Source: JAZLJD01 sp045617725
Lineage (GTDB): Bacteria > Bacillota > Clostridia > Lachnospirales > Lachnospiraceae
DNA length: 64,000 nucleotides
Direction: 5' to 3'
Assembly: GCA_045617725.1 (NCBI GenBank)
Contig: JAZLJD010000036.1
Coordinates: 1-64,000, forward strand
A model generated the notes under the pieces. The model saw nothing but the letters and a program-made list of their open reading frames with translations, had not been told where the DNA came from and searched no databases. Positions within the stretch are counted from its first letter, which is position 1. Every line of letters starts with the position of its first letter. The translations under genes were made by a program, and so were the position numbers. Shown piece after piece: positions 20,001 to 26,501 of this stretch.

Positions 20001-21027
20001 TCTTACCACCGGCGTTGCTACCGGCGCTTGTGTCGGATATGCAAAATGGGTATCCACCGTATATGTTGACTTTGACATAAACGGCGAGTCTACGCCCGTT
20101 CTGTACGGTGTGGACATGACCATCCCGGAGGCACCTTCCGTTACCGGTTATGAGTATGACGGCTGGAGGCTGGATGATGTTCTTTATGAGACGGATGCAG
20201 CACTGCTGGAAGCACTTATATCCAAGGAAAAAGAAAACGGTGACCATATTGACGTAACGGCAGTTTATACAAGACTTTATGACATTGAAGTATATATCAA
20301 TGATGTGAAGAATACAGACAAGTCGGGAACTTACCGCGATGGTGCAAGCCTGAGCCTTACGGCACCCGACATAGATGATTATGAATTTACGGCATGGAAA
20401 GATGATGATGATACACTGATCAGTGAGGATGCGACCTTTACCTACACGGTAACCGGGGAACGAATCATTAAGGCATGCTACAAGGAGGAAGAACCGCCTT
20501 CACCCAAGCCTTCATCGAAACCTTCGCAGAAACCTTCACCCGAGCCTTCATCGAAACCTTCGCAGAAGCCTTCGCCTGTGCCTTCCTCGGCGCCTTCGCC
20601 GCAGCCGGCACCTGCGCCCACTCCTTCGAGTGTGCCCGGCACGGCTCCTACGCCCGTGACTACACCGGGCACCGAACCCGAGCCTATAGTGATCGTAACT
20701 CCGGCTCCTTCGGTGAAGCCGCAGGCAGAAAAGACGAAAGAACCTGAACCTGTTATCGTGGAACCCGGCAAGGAACCCGAAACAACACCTGAAGCAGAGA
20801 AGACTCCGGATATTGAACCTGTTGTGAATAATGATACGGATACGAAGCAAGGCGGATCGGTAGTGGAACCTCCGGTTGTAATGCCTTCGGAAATCACGGA
20901 CGACAAATCCGACGACCGTAAGGGCCTGAGCCCCATCGCATGGGTCGGAATCGGAATCGGCACTGCGGCCGTAGCCGCAGGCGGAGCAGTCTTTGGAATC
21001 AGAAGAAGACGTAGAAGAATGAAGTAA
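11077..21027 (+). CDS. Giant secreted surface protein (3316 residues)
   Basis: AGGAGA at 11063-11068 points to the ATG at 11077 rather than the upstream TTG at 11059. Residues 1 to about 28 are a signal peptide. The long ectodomain contains Ig-like/adhesin-type beta-rich regions, a central Gly/Ala-rich stretch at about residues 1950-2130, and beta-propeller-like segments around 2190-2520. Near residues 2960-3060 are InlB-type beta-grasp repeats (FGGWYT, YDGWRLDD). A Pro/Ser/Lys linker of SKPSQKPSP-type repeats, one transmembrane helix (about 3286-3305) and a poly-Arg tail end the protein. No LPXTG motif or enzyme active site was recognised. The gene has its own promoter and a strong terminator, so it is monocistronic. 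An adhesin or scaffold role is inferred from architecture only. Confidence 0.85.
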   Translation: MRKRLSRIFALFLAAVLCFTSIDVEAFAAIGSTPAFSEEMLTEMEKITGDRSEAEFILQTLYENGIVDRKGMPVDGGNFDVNGVTMTPDELRLVAASHVEDADEAVWVDGTKVSWRFLQSLYAIKDMQDAMNEATVHQYTLSKDQVADFTKSLLLGDVNISGDSGMLMSLLSAPVPGTDTPAEGMSRIYLTETETDGIYKVNVVLTTEKFGGQILSDYNMDTHADMTYSFKDMHVMKDSLGNLYIDVKPLSGAKKEEASRVTINLGIDGVYGTGGNFNNSDSVNFEYNSGQITTKEKGKEIIQFSIDAIRDTTVGACSVEFTVQNGALDPTKKVLISTADVIDSQYDPATAQDTITISFADGQDRVHINYLYANLTDCWDKDVLYKCEDWDTVEMVTYATFTNCKNCVVGLEHHKSGENSYVDYVNNYGTYVTYPLAFARKDNEAIYFTGEDNSITNRVDFFSDPTQGIHPEVVIPAGTYHKGDRIPVMIKLNTWIVNDTTGIGATVDLNSYPGAGTSAQVHSHRNLLNTHKVDRLYFDYVAASNLNSFTINASTLNIVGNDGDTEHFHYWEDSEYPTQITKLEYANAEFNADGTDANAHISTPDKLLTFDATQASYVLKEDGEYYLRIPVADVSLDYLAWLCADIGTESGTDRSYVKSILSKVTDSEGNASYNKVYVEVSPDVVEYDDQFTGQHVKYNEKPVAIYTKAELDASNEVNMGGTIEFIGIRDIGGSEDLSTWQNSVVTEKLSRGELCRFINIAALYDGYIDKYDSSFNNVLINNRDRSVSKYWIFPCFDFAKAYVKEENVKVAYDSIWQHYLDTTDTNPATMNNIPKLVLNQYSAYTEGRGPLTLSYIADEKNAAGLTLENNSAEYYSWESSNTDIATIANTEQDGIQTGVISFTGNTGDVYFTLKHQDCETGWKSATITVAEATEPYIYVPVTSNPIVALKGDGANVYFVSNIPSYNEAVNAGSKTEYFLQLYKCGTDGKKTGDGILENPIKLEATVAAPQNFFTIPANILNDVSESGEFSYVAEITAKYTGRAYEVNKDMPADLLKNNGDNTFDFYATAQIKVKNAPVRAEMNKLTSNYLLDNAPINVSWLVKGEVSDTATWNLTVTDENGTEVYKTSGTGSDGRPSQYTIPAGIISEDNALKNNTLKKIYTISFAISNDPENEGYSVASTMVYVYNSKALDILVQTNHHSTTVSADGNKVKLDNEPYVQSEADDKGVLDIALATLQTDITLKAAVSINYGDYVWGLVSDQLEWQATDVDPEIDAANLYYSQGGIYTNIDYSLLPSYMPISSFALVGEVEGKSIITAKHAKTNLTTSIEVDVKRLENKFYLFQFYPLYKTSFTYTDGKGEEKTVTSDDNGQLALYEPDGIDPNSLMYYNSNRTVGGRTLYYSGISSAVYLLSGERNSALGETYPVNVLELTKMEEADIFIKTPDGKPLANTDVTVHGGIFFKKDYNDHADKYEDGKLVKISGYEYQPQIDLLTPEQAADSEENEQGDPATSNGLEALTFKTDANGMISVVLNMQQLKDSFQQLYPGEDIMFVLQMEFADDEYKPVVVSHTLLDSDGNASAASVVTLESTKDKILENKGGMYYPKEIKRVEPYITSITETREVSAGRWVPMTIDKDVTALGSDQENPVRRLSFRTMLWSYDNLINESTTDTQSSKKTDFDKYSVYLSDVLKGTEHNKSLGQNEAQQSSKLWYYPFSTIAFADTVMDLNENNYYKKSKIGDLWLPYESSVSVDFAVFCDYGTSGQKISFRTKFPYKIANNLKAPKISEDANFSANVLAYLEGLKGNEEFKLNDVVPGGDMLATSMAYISGLCTGGDYQVNMMICPSADPGVYKVLVTLGDESGIFTWDDANEGEEIEEGVMTHFGNLDPKDLNEAMDEFMGVEKEEDDDDKVKVKFAGALIGEARLQDDHKSWDYTITGGSISMGVEFKPLETTENFLVGPVPVTISFAASASLMKSFTVDQIYLQRYIDSEGKLVYEEKDETGYAVNEKYDVEKTYGFLTDSTLTGEVEAFAGIGFDYSVIALKIGISGKLTAKGYYAIGITGATGPMFGAGIQLEGGIALQFKASILFVDYVEEFASVQFGAGIQSDSYQKLASMFHSPTMQDDTYAGGFASGTATFMNKEASADTGDPMLMARGESIFKKFTQESGNFGEISLSDDGKFIFFSDNYTASYASNTGSNNGPIIDTTRPDAVSGNDKGDFGHFYLDGSGSDGNYFAAWTVQTQQGAEGTVPAADSLAELAIALNSTEIDAAVYNPTTEEWTATRLTDNTAPDMSPAVASYGNKAIVAWRSLYGSDTTNPLNFNVDDNIVFKTYDGSNWSSKATIAYNGTANGKVQALDACMLSDGTAVIAFTVQTDPEGKTEGLETYYSVVNPDGTVLTANASSAADRADDNVKVISVGDEAIIAWYTDECADGREGNDIRLLGVKAGGQLDVELPESVTAIDATLRVTNNFALTGASKADLTIGWSVPYVTTNEEGENETRSIVYVSKLCREPESGKYTLTTPSEMYVTSAGISVDSFLLFGEAGTNKVSAYLSETAYTGSLTKVGTLTAEQVIVRSDYAAGAEGDAAYQKDLDTFKELYPDGIDVNRIPGFFKFEKKTVTLKDELTLVNVYYDQATVIPGITIPVIYTLKNTGIGKIVNVQIDEQVEPINLEPNQQTTVTVLTTIAVPAVDHEFTISDPSGSNKFEKTTGVLRFDIPQVNIEEASVVNEGEGVRTVSVLLQNDSYVPLETSEKKLEIELYTDLGMRTQLGETIVVDEKELVDLDAETVSFDIKISDYVNAYNAQTEDKIKVGTEDEIPDGGLGLVAIARVKEDKADGRVLYENYKPVTLKSMIRDPETPIVTNISNPVITPADASKPGEKGTITGTGLIRNDSIIDRGTKYYWITLTDQEDKVIARELVTAALTPEHEVQFEYGFELDNLSAYKEMKFEEATVNGLGTPESDAYDFGGWYTTAALTTGVATGACVGYAKWVSTVYVDFDINGESTPVLYGVDMTIPEAPSVTGYEYDGWRLDDVLYETDAALLEALISKEKENGDHIDVTAVYTRLYDIEVYINDVKNTDKSGTYRDGASLSLTAPDIDDYEFTAWKDDDDTLISEDATFTYTVTGERIIKACYKEEEPPSPKPSSKPSQKPSPEPSSKPSQKPSPVPSSAPSPQPAPAPTPSSVPGTAPTPVTTPGTEPEPIVIVTPAPSVKPQAEKTKEPEPVIVEPGKEPETTPEAEKTPDIEPVVNNDTDTKQGGSVVEPPVVMPSEITDDKSDDRKGLSPIAWVGIGIGTAAVAAGGAVFGIRRRRRRMK

Positions 21028-21039
21028 GAGGCGGGGTGA

Positions 21040-21073
21040 CATCGAGAATCCATCTTTCTCGGAAATCCCGATG
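21040..21073. repeat. CATCG...CCCGATG unit downstream of the giant gene
   Basis: A 34-bp unit with the same ends and length as those upstream of the giant gene. Its inner CCATCTTTCTCGG is close to the reverse complement of the CGAGAAAGATGG of the upstream units. The gene is therefore flanked by related short repeats. Confidence 0.65.
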
Positions 21074-21096
21074 CAAACACGACTCAAAATACAATA

Positions 21097-21162
21097 AAGA
21101 GGTATCCCCTGAATTTACCGGACCTAATCCGGACCAACTCAGGGGATGCCTCTTATTTTTTG
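21097..21162 (+). terminator. Rho-independent terminator of the giant gene
   Basis: AAGAGGTATCCCCTGA pairs with TCAGGGGATGCCTCTT (16-bp stem with one G-T pair), with a small inner CCGGA/TCCGG hairpin. ATTTTTT follows. Confidence 0.9.
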
Positions 21163-21168
21163 GCACAC

Positions 21169-21207
21169 AAAAAGCGACTAATCCAGTATTGACTTTAGAT
21201 TAGTCGC
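21169..21207 (-). terminator. Rho-independent terminator of the chromate transporter operon
   Basis: On the minus strand GCGACTAATC pairs with GATTAGTCGC and is followed by TTTTTGTG. It lies about 20 bp after the stop of the last gene of the minus-strand operon. Confidence 0.85.
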
Positions 21208-21224
21208 CATGGCAGGTCATTTAT

Positions 21225-21797
21225 TTACGCAATTCCCCCAACCCCGTACCCTACCAATATGCCGATGGCGGCGGAGAGGCAGATGATGAGGATCGGGTGG
21301 ACCTTCTTGAAGGCCAGGACGGCCATGAGGACGAAGAGGGCGAGCGAGAGGTACAGGGGAGCGGCGCGGAAGACCGCGGCGTCCACACCGGCGGGGAAGA
21401 ACACGGTTTCGCCGACGGAGATGATGGCGGCACCGATCAGGCCCACGACGGCGGGCTTGAGGCCCGACATGCAGCCGGAGACGAAGCGGGAGGAGCGGAA
21501 TTTCTCGAAGCAGCGGGCGACGATCAGGATGATGACGAAGGACGGGAGAACCACGCCCAGAGTAGCGCAGACCGAGCCGAACACGCCGCCCACCATCATG
21601 CCCACGTAGGTGGAGATGTTCACCGCGAAGGGGCCGGGCGTGCTTTCGCTGACCGCTATGAAGTTGATGAGCTCCTCGCTTGAGAGCCAGCCGTGTGCTG
21701 CGACCTCGGCCTGGATTAACGGCAACATGGCGTAGCCACCGCCGAACGTAAATGCCCCGATTTTAAAGAATGTCCAAAACAATTCAAGAAATATCAT
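21225..21797 (-). CDS. Chromate transporter family protein, second half-size subunit
   Basis: The 190-residue membrane protein carries the CHR signature FTFGGGYAMLPL near the N-terminus, followed by SESTPGP and a LGVVLPSF helix. CHR proteins move chromate or related oxyanions across the membrane. This is a short-chain (single-domain) member and should work with the adjacent homologue. The ATG at 21797 overlaps the stop of the upstream gene by 4 bp (ATGA), so this start is chosen over an in-frame ATG 66 bp earlier. The natural substrate may not be chromate. Confidence 0.85.
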   Translation of the reverse strand: MIFLELFWTFFKIGAFTFGGGYAMLPLIQAEVAAHGWLSSEELINFIAVSESTPGPFAVNISTYVGMMVGGVFGSVCATLGVVLPSFVIILIVARCFEKFRSSRFVSGCMSGLKPAVVGLIGAAIISVGETVFFPAGVDAAVFRAAPLYLSLALFVLMAVLAFKKVHPILIICLSAAIGILVGYGVGGIA

Positions 21798-22336
21798 TTC
21801 TGTACCCTCCGTGCCCAAAACGAACTCACAAGTCCCACCAAAGCACATCCGATAATCACCCAAAGCACGTTGATATCAAAGATCGCGACCGCTACAAAAG
21901 CCAGCGCCATTATGATGTAGGACATGAGGCCGTTGCGGCTCTGTTTGTACATGGACCACAGGGCCTTGACGATCAGCGCGAGAACACCGGCGCGGATGCC
22001 CCAGAACGCATACTTCACGGCGGCCAGATTCTGAAATTCCCTGAGGACAAAAGAAATAGCGATGATGATGGAGAAGGACGGCAGGACCACGCCGAGCGTA
22101 GCCAGCAGAGCGCCCCAAAAACCGGCCGTTTTATAGCCGACAAAGGTGGCAGCGTTGATGGCAATGGGTCCCGGAGTGGACTCCGCGATGGCTACGATTT
22201 CGAGAATATCCTCGTCCGTCAGCCATTTCTTTTTGGCCACGACCTCCTTCTGGATGAGCGGAATCATCGCATAGCCGCCGCCAAAAGTGAACGCCCCAAT
22301 CTTCATAAATGTCATAAATAGTGAAAAAAGCACCAT
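21794..22336 (-). CDS. Chromate transporter family protein, first half-size subunit
   Basis: The 180-residue protein is a paralogue of the next gene, with FTFGGGYAMIPL, AESTPGP and LGVVLPSF at the same places. Short CHR proteins usually occur as such pairs, with opposite membrane orientation. The pair forms a two-gene minus-strand operon ending in a terminator at 21169-21207. On the minus strand, TATAAT lies about 30 bp upstream of the start codon (around 22370). Confidence 0.85.
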   Translation of the reverse strand: MVLFSLFMTFMKIGAFTFGGGYAMIPLIQKEVVAKKKWLTDEDILEIVAIAESTPGPIAINAATFVGYKTAGFWGALLATLGVVLPSFSIIIAISFVLREFQNLAAVKYAFWGIRAGVLALIVKALWSMYKQSRNGLMSYIIMALAFVAVAIFDINVLWVIIGCALVGLVSSFWARRVQK

Positions 22337-22372
22337 ATTGCACCTCGAAACATTATCACTTTATTATATGCC

Positions 22373-22402
22373 TTGACGGGGCGAATGAAAACATTCTACT
22401 AT
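22373..22402 (+). promoter_or_regulatory. Promoter of the HD-GYP gene
   Basis: TTGACG at 22373-22378 and TACTAT at 22397-22402 with an 18-bp spacer lie between the divergent chromate and HD-GYP genes. Confidence 0.5.
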
Positions 22403-22429
22403 TTATTGTAGAAAAAAAGAAAGGCGGCG

Positions 22430-23779
22430 ATGCACATGTCTGTCGGCGAAATAGTGAAGGTTTCGGCACTGACGAATCTGGCGAAGCTTCTGCCGATGTT
22501 CGTGAACCTGATTGTAATTGAATACCTGAGCAGGATTCTGTTCCTGCAGCCGGACCTTCGGAATATAGGCAAAAAAACAATTCGCTTCATGGGAATCGTA
22601 ACGCTTGTTTTTTTCCCGCTTGATATAGCGATTGATTGCATCAGCTACAGGTCTGCATTCAGTTTTGTGCTGACGGGCCTCTATACGGGGGTGTACGTGG
22701 GCAGCGTCATCTTTTGCCTCGTGAAAAACCGTAAGCACCACAAGTGGCTGGGCGTTTTCAGCATCATTCCGCTGGTCGGAATTTCCGATGCGTTCTTCGG
22801 CATTTGGAACGTGCCCCTAAAGCTGATGGGCCTGAATGAAGAGCAGGGCGACGTTTATCAGATTATCACGCTGTTTCTGATGCTGGCGGTTTTCGCGATA
22901 TTGAAAAAAAGAAAACCGTCGTTTTTTGCGCATCTTGAGGAGGATATTGAGGAACGTACGCTGTCACTCGCGGAGGAGGCAGGCATCTGGCTTGTGGGCA
23001 TCTGGCTCCTTCTGTTTGATGTGTACACTTCGGTGCGACCTGAGGAATCCGCATTTCTGTACTATATTATCATTTCGAACTTTATGGTGGCAGTCGTCAT
23101 TCTGATACTGATTCTCGATTCCAACTACCGGCGGTACTACTACCTGCAGAACCTGAACCTGCAGAAGGTGCTTATTTCCACCATGGCGGACCTGGTCGAA
23201 AACCGCGACGAGAACACCGGCGGCCATATTCAGCGTACGGCGCGATACGTCGAGATTATTGCCCGGCGGCTGCGGGACGAAGGCAAGTATACGGATATCC
23301 TGACGGACGAGTACATCAAGAATATGGTTGTGGCGGCGCCGCTGCATGATGTGGGCAAGATCAACATTCCCGACGCCATCCTCAACAAGCCCGGCCGGCT
23401 TACGGCGGACGAGTTCGAAATCATGAAAAAGCATACGACGGCCGGTGCCGCGATTATCGAAAAGGTCATCGAAGAGGCCGGCAGAATCAAATACCTCGAA
23501 GTCGCTGAGGAGATGGCCGAGTTCCACCACGAGAAGCTCGACGGAACGGGCTACCCTCACGGCGCCGGCGGCGCCGAGATTCCTCTGTGCGCCCGTATCA
23601 TGGCGGTCTCCGACGTCTTCGACGCGCTTGTCTCCAAGCGCTGCTACAAGGAGCCGATGTCCCTCGACGAAGCCTTTGGCATCATCGCCGACGAGTCCGG
23701 CACCCACTTCGACCCGGATGTCGCCACCGCGTTCCTTCTGGCCCGCGACGCCGTGGAAACGGTACTTAAACAGCACTAG
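22430..23779 (+). CDS. Membrane HD-GYP domain cyclic-di-GMP phosphodiesterase
   Basis: The 449-residue protein has an N-terminal membrane region of seven or eight hydrophobic segments (residues 1 to about 230), then an HD-GYP domain. The metal-binding HD pair is at residues 306-307 in HDVGKINIPD, and GYP is at 374-376 in DGTGYP. ENRDENTGGHIQRTARY starts the domain in the usual way. HD-GYP enzymes hydrolyse cyclic-di-GMP to GMP. The membrane part probably senses an external or membrane signal. An AAGGCGG-like site precedes the ATG. It is monogenic and divergent from the chromate operon. Confidence 0.9.
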   Translation: MHMSVGEIVKVSALTNLAKLLPMFVNLIVIEYLSRILFLQPDLRNIGKKTIRFMGIVTLVFFPLDIAIDCISYRSAFSFVLTGLYTGVYVGSVIFCLVKNRKHHKWLGVFSIIPLVGISDAFFGIWNVPLKLMGLNEEQGDVYQIITLFLMLAVFAILKKRKPSFFAHLEEDIEERTLSLAEEAGIWLVGIWLLLFDVYTSVRPEESAFLYYIIISNFMVAVVILILILDSNYRRYYYLQNLNLQKVLISTMADLVENRDENTGGHIQRTARYVEIIARRLRDEGKYTDILTDEYIKNMVVAAPLHDVGKINIPDAILNKPGRLTADEFEIMKKHTTAGAAIIEKVIEEAGRIKYLEVAEEMAEFHHEKLDGTGYPHGAGGAEIPLCARIMAVSDVFDALVSKRCYKEPMSLDEAFGIIADESGTHFDPDVATAFLLARDAVETVLKQH

Positions 23780-23894
23780 CACAGCCGGGCGGCGCCCGAA
23801 AGGGGCGAGATACGGGGATTTGCGTTATACTTCTTTTTGGAGTGTTGTAATTCCGCTTATTTTTGACGAGTTACCGAGGTAAGGATTAAGAAGA

Positions 23895-25787
23895 ATGATA
23901 GTATACGATGGATTAAAAACTGATTTTTTGCGAAGTGTTGAAGAAGACAGCATTGCCATTCAGATAGAAGAGAACATACTTGCCAAGATGGGGCGGCATA
24001 CGGGCAAGCCGGAGTTTCGCTCCTGGGAGAATTCCCTGTCGTACATGTATAAAGTGCTTAACGATGCAGATATCCCGGAAGATGCCGGCATCGCAATAGA
24101 ATACAATATTCCGCAGACAGCGAAAAGAATCGATTTTATGATTACCGGTTACGACAGTCACGATGCATCCAACATGGTCATTGTGGAATTGAAGCAATGG
24201 GAAGAATTGGACATGGTGGAATCTGTTGAAGGGGCCGATGCTCTTGTTGACACCTTTACCGGCGGAGCCAAACGCCGTGTAGTGCATCCCTCATACCAGG
24301 TATGGTCTTATGCTCAGCTTATTCGCGATTACAATTCATCCGTGCAGGATTGCAGTGTCAATATCGCTCCGTGTGCATGCCTTCATAACTATATCAGACA
24401 TGAAAACGACCCACTGGATGCAGAGCAGTACAGAGATTATCTAGAGGATGCACCGGCCTTTACCAAGGGACAACTGCATAGCCTTAGAGATTTCATTAAA
24501 AAATCCATACGAAAGGGCGACCGGGAAGAGGTACTTTACCTTGTTGACAAAGGAAAAATCAGACCCTCCAAAAGCCTGCAGAATACGATTGCATCTATGC
24601 TAAAGGGCAATCGTGAATTTGTTATGATTGATGACCAAAAGGTTGTGTACGAAGAGATACTTCGTCTTTCGCAGATCAGCATGCATGACTTTAAGAAAAG
24701 AACCATAATTGTGCAGGGCGGTCCCGGTACCGGAAAAACCGTTGTTGCAATAAATCTTCTTATCGAGCTTACGCAACGAGACCAGATGGTTCAGTATGTT
24801 TCGAAGAACAGCGCACCGAGACAGGTTTATCTTCAAAAACTCAAGGGTCAGATGAAAAAAAGCAGTGTCGATAACATGTTCAAGGGCTCGGGAACCTATA
24901 CGGAATGTGGCGCGAATGTTATTCATACTCTGTTGGTTGATGAGGCACATCGCCTTAACGAGAAGTCTGGCATGTTTCACAATTTGGGCGAAAACCAGAT
25001 TAAGGAGATTATAAATGCTGCGTTCTGCTCCGTCTTTTTTATCGATGAAAGTCAGCGTGTAACTATGGAGGATATCGGTTCCGTCGCAGAAATTGAGAAA
25101 TGGGCAAGTGAACTGGGTTCCGAGGTATATCACATGGAACTTGTATCACAGTTCCGTTGTAATGGCTCCGATGGATATCTGGCTTGGATTGATAATGTTC
25201 TCGAAATCAAAGAGACTGCCAATTACGACCTGGAGGGCGTCGATTATGATATTAAAATTTGTGATACGCCCAATGAGGTGAGAAATATCATCATAGAACG
25301 TAACAGACCACACAATTCTGCGCGTATTTTGGCGGGCTATTGTTGGAACTGGATTAAGGAAGGCAAAAAATCAACGACATGCCACGACATAAAAATTGGT
25401 GATTTCGAAATGAGCTGGAATCTGGCTGACGGAACACCGTATGCAGTTTCCGAGACATCCGTAAACGAAGCCGGCTGCATTCATACCTCCCAGGGCCTTG
25501 AATTTGATTATGTCGGTGTAATTATTGGCGATGATATGCGTTTCGAGGATGGTCACATCGTTACTGATTATACAAAGCGGGCAAGCACGGATCTGTCATT
25601 GAAGGGCATCAAGACGCTCGCAAAAGAGAACCCGGAAGAAGCCCGTCGTCGAGCGGATGAAATCATAAAAAATACATATCGAACCTTAATGACCAGAGGT
25701 ATGAAGGGATGCTATGTGTATTGTACTGACAAGGGGCTGGCGGACTATTTAAGGGAGGCAGTAGAACATGCAAAAAGACACAATTGA
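23895..25787 (+). CDS. PD-(D/E)XK nuclease-like / DUF2075 helicase-like ATPase
   Basis: The N-terminal 150 residues contain a possible PD-(D/E)XK core: E69, D80 in RIDFMI, and E98-x-K100 in VIVELKQW. A P-loop ATPase of the DUF2075 type follows, with GGPGTGKT at residues 275-282 and Walker B VDEAH around D349. QFRCNGSDG and the late SQGLEFDYVGV motif are also present, as in superfamily 1 helicases. The 630-residue protein is cytoplasmic. It overlaps the MazG-like gene by 20 bp, so the two form an operon. A nuclease-helicase with a nucleotide pyrophosphohydrolase suggests a phage-defence or nucleic-acid quality role, which is inferred. Confidence 0.8.
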   Translation: MIVYDGLKTDFLRSVEEDSIAIQIEENILAKMGRHTGKPEFRSWENSLSYMYKVLNDADIPEDAGIAIEYNIPQTAKRIDFMITGYDSHDASNMVIVELKQWEELDMVESVEGADALVDTFTGGAKRRVVHPSYQVWSYAQLIRDYNSSVQDCSVNIAPCACLHNYIRHENDPLDAEQYRDYLEDAPAFTKGQLHSLRDFIKKSIRKGDREEVLYLVDKGKIRPSKSLQNTIASMLKGNREFVMIDDQKVVYEEILRLSQISMHDFKKRTIIVQGGPGTGKTVVAINLLIELTQRDQMVQYVSKNSAPRQVYLQKLKGQMKKSSVDNMFKGSGTYTECGANVIHTLLVDEAHRLNEKSGMFHNLGENQIKEIINAAFCSVFFIDESQRVTMEDIGSVAEIEKWASELGSEVYHMELVSQFRCNGSDGYLAWIDNVLEIKETANYDLEGVDYDIKICDTPNEVRNIIIERNRPHNSARILAGYCWNWIKEGKKSTTCHDIKIGDFEMSWNLADGTPYAVSETSVNEAGCIHTSQGLEFDYVGVIIGDDMRFEDGHIVTDYTKRASTDLSLKGIKTLAKENPEEARRRADEIIKNTYRTLMTRGMKGCYVYCTDKGLADYLREAVEHAKRHN

Positions 25788-26088
25788 TAGAATCAGAAAG
25801 TTTTCGGAGGACAGAAACTGGGATCAGTTTCACTCCCCCGCCAATCTCGCCAAGTCTATTTCCATAGAAGCGAATGAACTCCTGGAGTGCTTCCAGTGGA
25901 GCGATGACGGTTATGACCTTTCCGAAGTTCGTGAGGAACTGGCCGATGTAATCGTATATTGCCAGAACATGTTGGACAAGCTGGGCCTTGATGTTGACGA
26001 AATCGTCAACGCAAAAATGGACCAAAACGAGGCTAAATACCCGGTCGAGAAAGCCCGCGGCGTTGCCACGAAATATGATAAGCTGTAG
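25768..26088 (+). CDS. MazG-like nucleotide pyrophosphohydrolase
   Basis: The 106-residue protein fits the all-alpha NTP pyrophosphohydrolase fold. EANELLECFQW (ExxE helix) and the later EELADVIVYCQNM (ExxD helix) supply the four acidic metal ligands. Enzymes of this group hydrolyse (d)NTPs to monophosphates. The start lies 20 bp inside the nuclease-helicase gene with GGGAGG-like sequence upstream, so translation is coupled. It probably acts with that protein. Confidence 0.85.
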   Translation: MQKDTIDRIRKFSEDRNWDQFHSPANLAKSISIEANELLECFQWSDDGYDLSEVREELADVIVYCQNMLDKLGLDVDEIVNAKMDQNEAKYPVEKARGVATKYDKL

Positions 26089-26101
26089 AACGAAAAACAC
26101 G

Positions 26102-26150
26102 GATTCAGGGTACTAAACACGAATTTTGTAAAAAAATAATACCCTGAATC
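26102..26150. terminator. 11-bp inverted repeat after the helicase/MazG operon
   Basis: GATTCAGGGTA and TACCCTGAATC are exact reverse complements around a 27-nt loop that contains an A-run. Position after the operon suggests termination, but there is no T-run after the stem. Confidence 0.45.
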
Positions 26151-26233
26151 GCCATTTAACTACAGAAATGACGAGGTATGTTACCCCATACCGAAAGAAA
26201 ATAAACAAAACAAACCAAGGCCTTGGAGTAACC

Positions 26234-26356
26234 ATGAACGACGAATACGGAATTTATGATATGTGCGAAGCAGTTTTCATTAAGGGAATTTGCGCGGGAC
26301 CGGAGCAGCACGGCGTTCGGGTTTACAGGGAAGGCGAGAGACGCCGCCGCTCTTAG
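26234..26356 (+). CDS. Possible 40-residue small protein
   Basis: GGAG at 26225-26228 with 5-nt spacing supports the ATG at 26234. The peptide begins MNDEYGIYDMCEAVF and ends in a basic REGERRRRS tail. No family was recognised. It sits alone between the MazG-like gene and the TetR regulator, so it may be a remnant. Confidence 0.35.
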   Translation: MNDEYGIYDMCEAVFIKGICAGPEQHGVRVYREGERRRRS

Positions 26357-26382
26357 CGGCACAAGAGAGATTTTTGCTTCTT

Positions 26383-26466
26383 CTAATGTGTCACACTTGC
26401 ATAACATTCACTTGCATAATAAAATGAATTTGTGCGAAATTATTTGGCTTATCTAACGTGTCACAC
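26383..26466. promoter_or_regulatory. Two direct repeats flanking the tetR promoter
   Basis: CTAATGTGTCACAC (26383-26396) and CTAACGTGTCACAC (26453-26466) are 13/14 identical and bracket the promoter at 26397-26425. They could be operators for the TetR-type protein, but they are direct rather than inverted repeats. Confidence 0.45.
26397..26425 (+). promoter_or_regulatory. Promoter of the TetR-family gene
   Basis: TTGCAT (26397-26402), a 17-bp spacer and TAAAAT (26420-26425). Confidence 0.6.
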
Positions 26467-26501
26467 ATGGGCATACAATGAGCCGGAAGAGGTGGAAATA
26501 T

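Noticed and set aside
26102..26150. Inverted repeat considered as an operator for the TetR protein
   Set aside because: It is 350 bp before the regulator gene, next to the end of another operon, and does not match the direct repeats at the tetR promoter.
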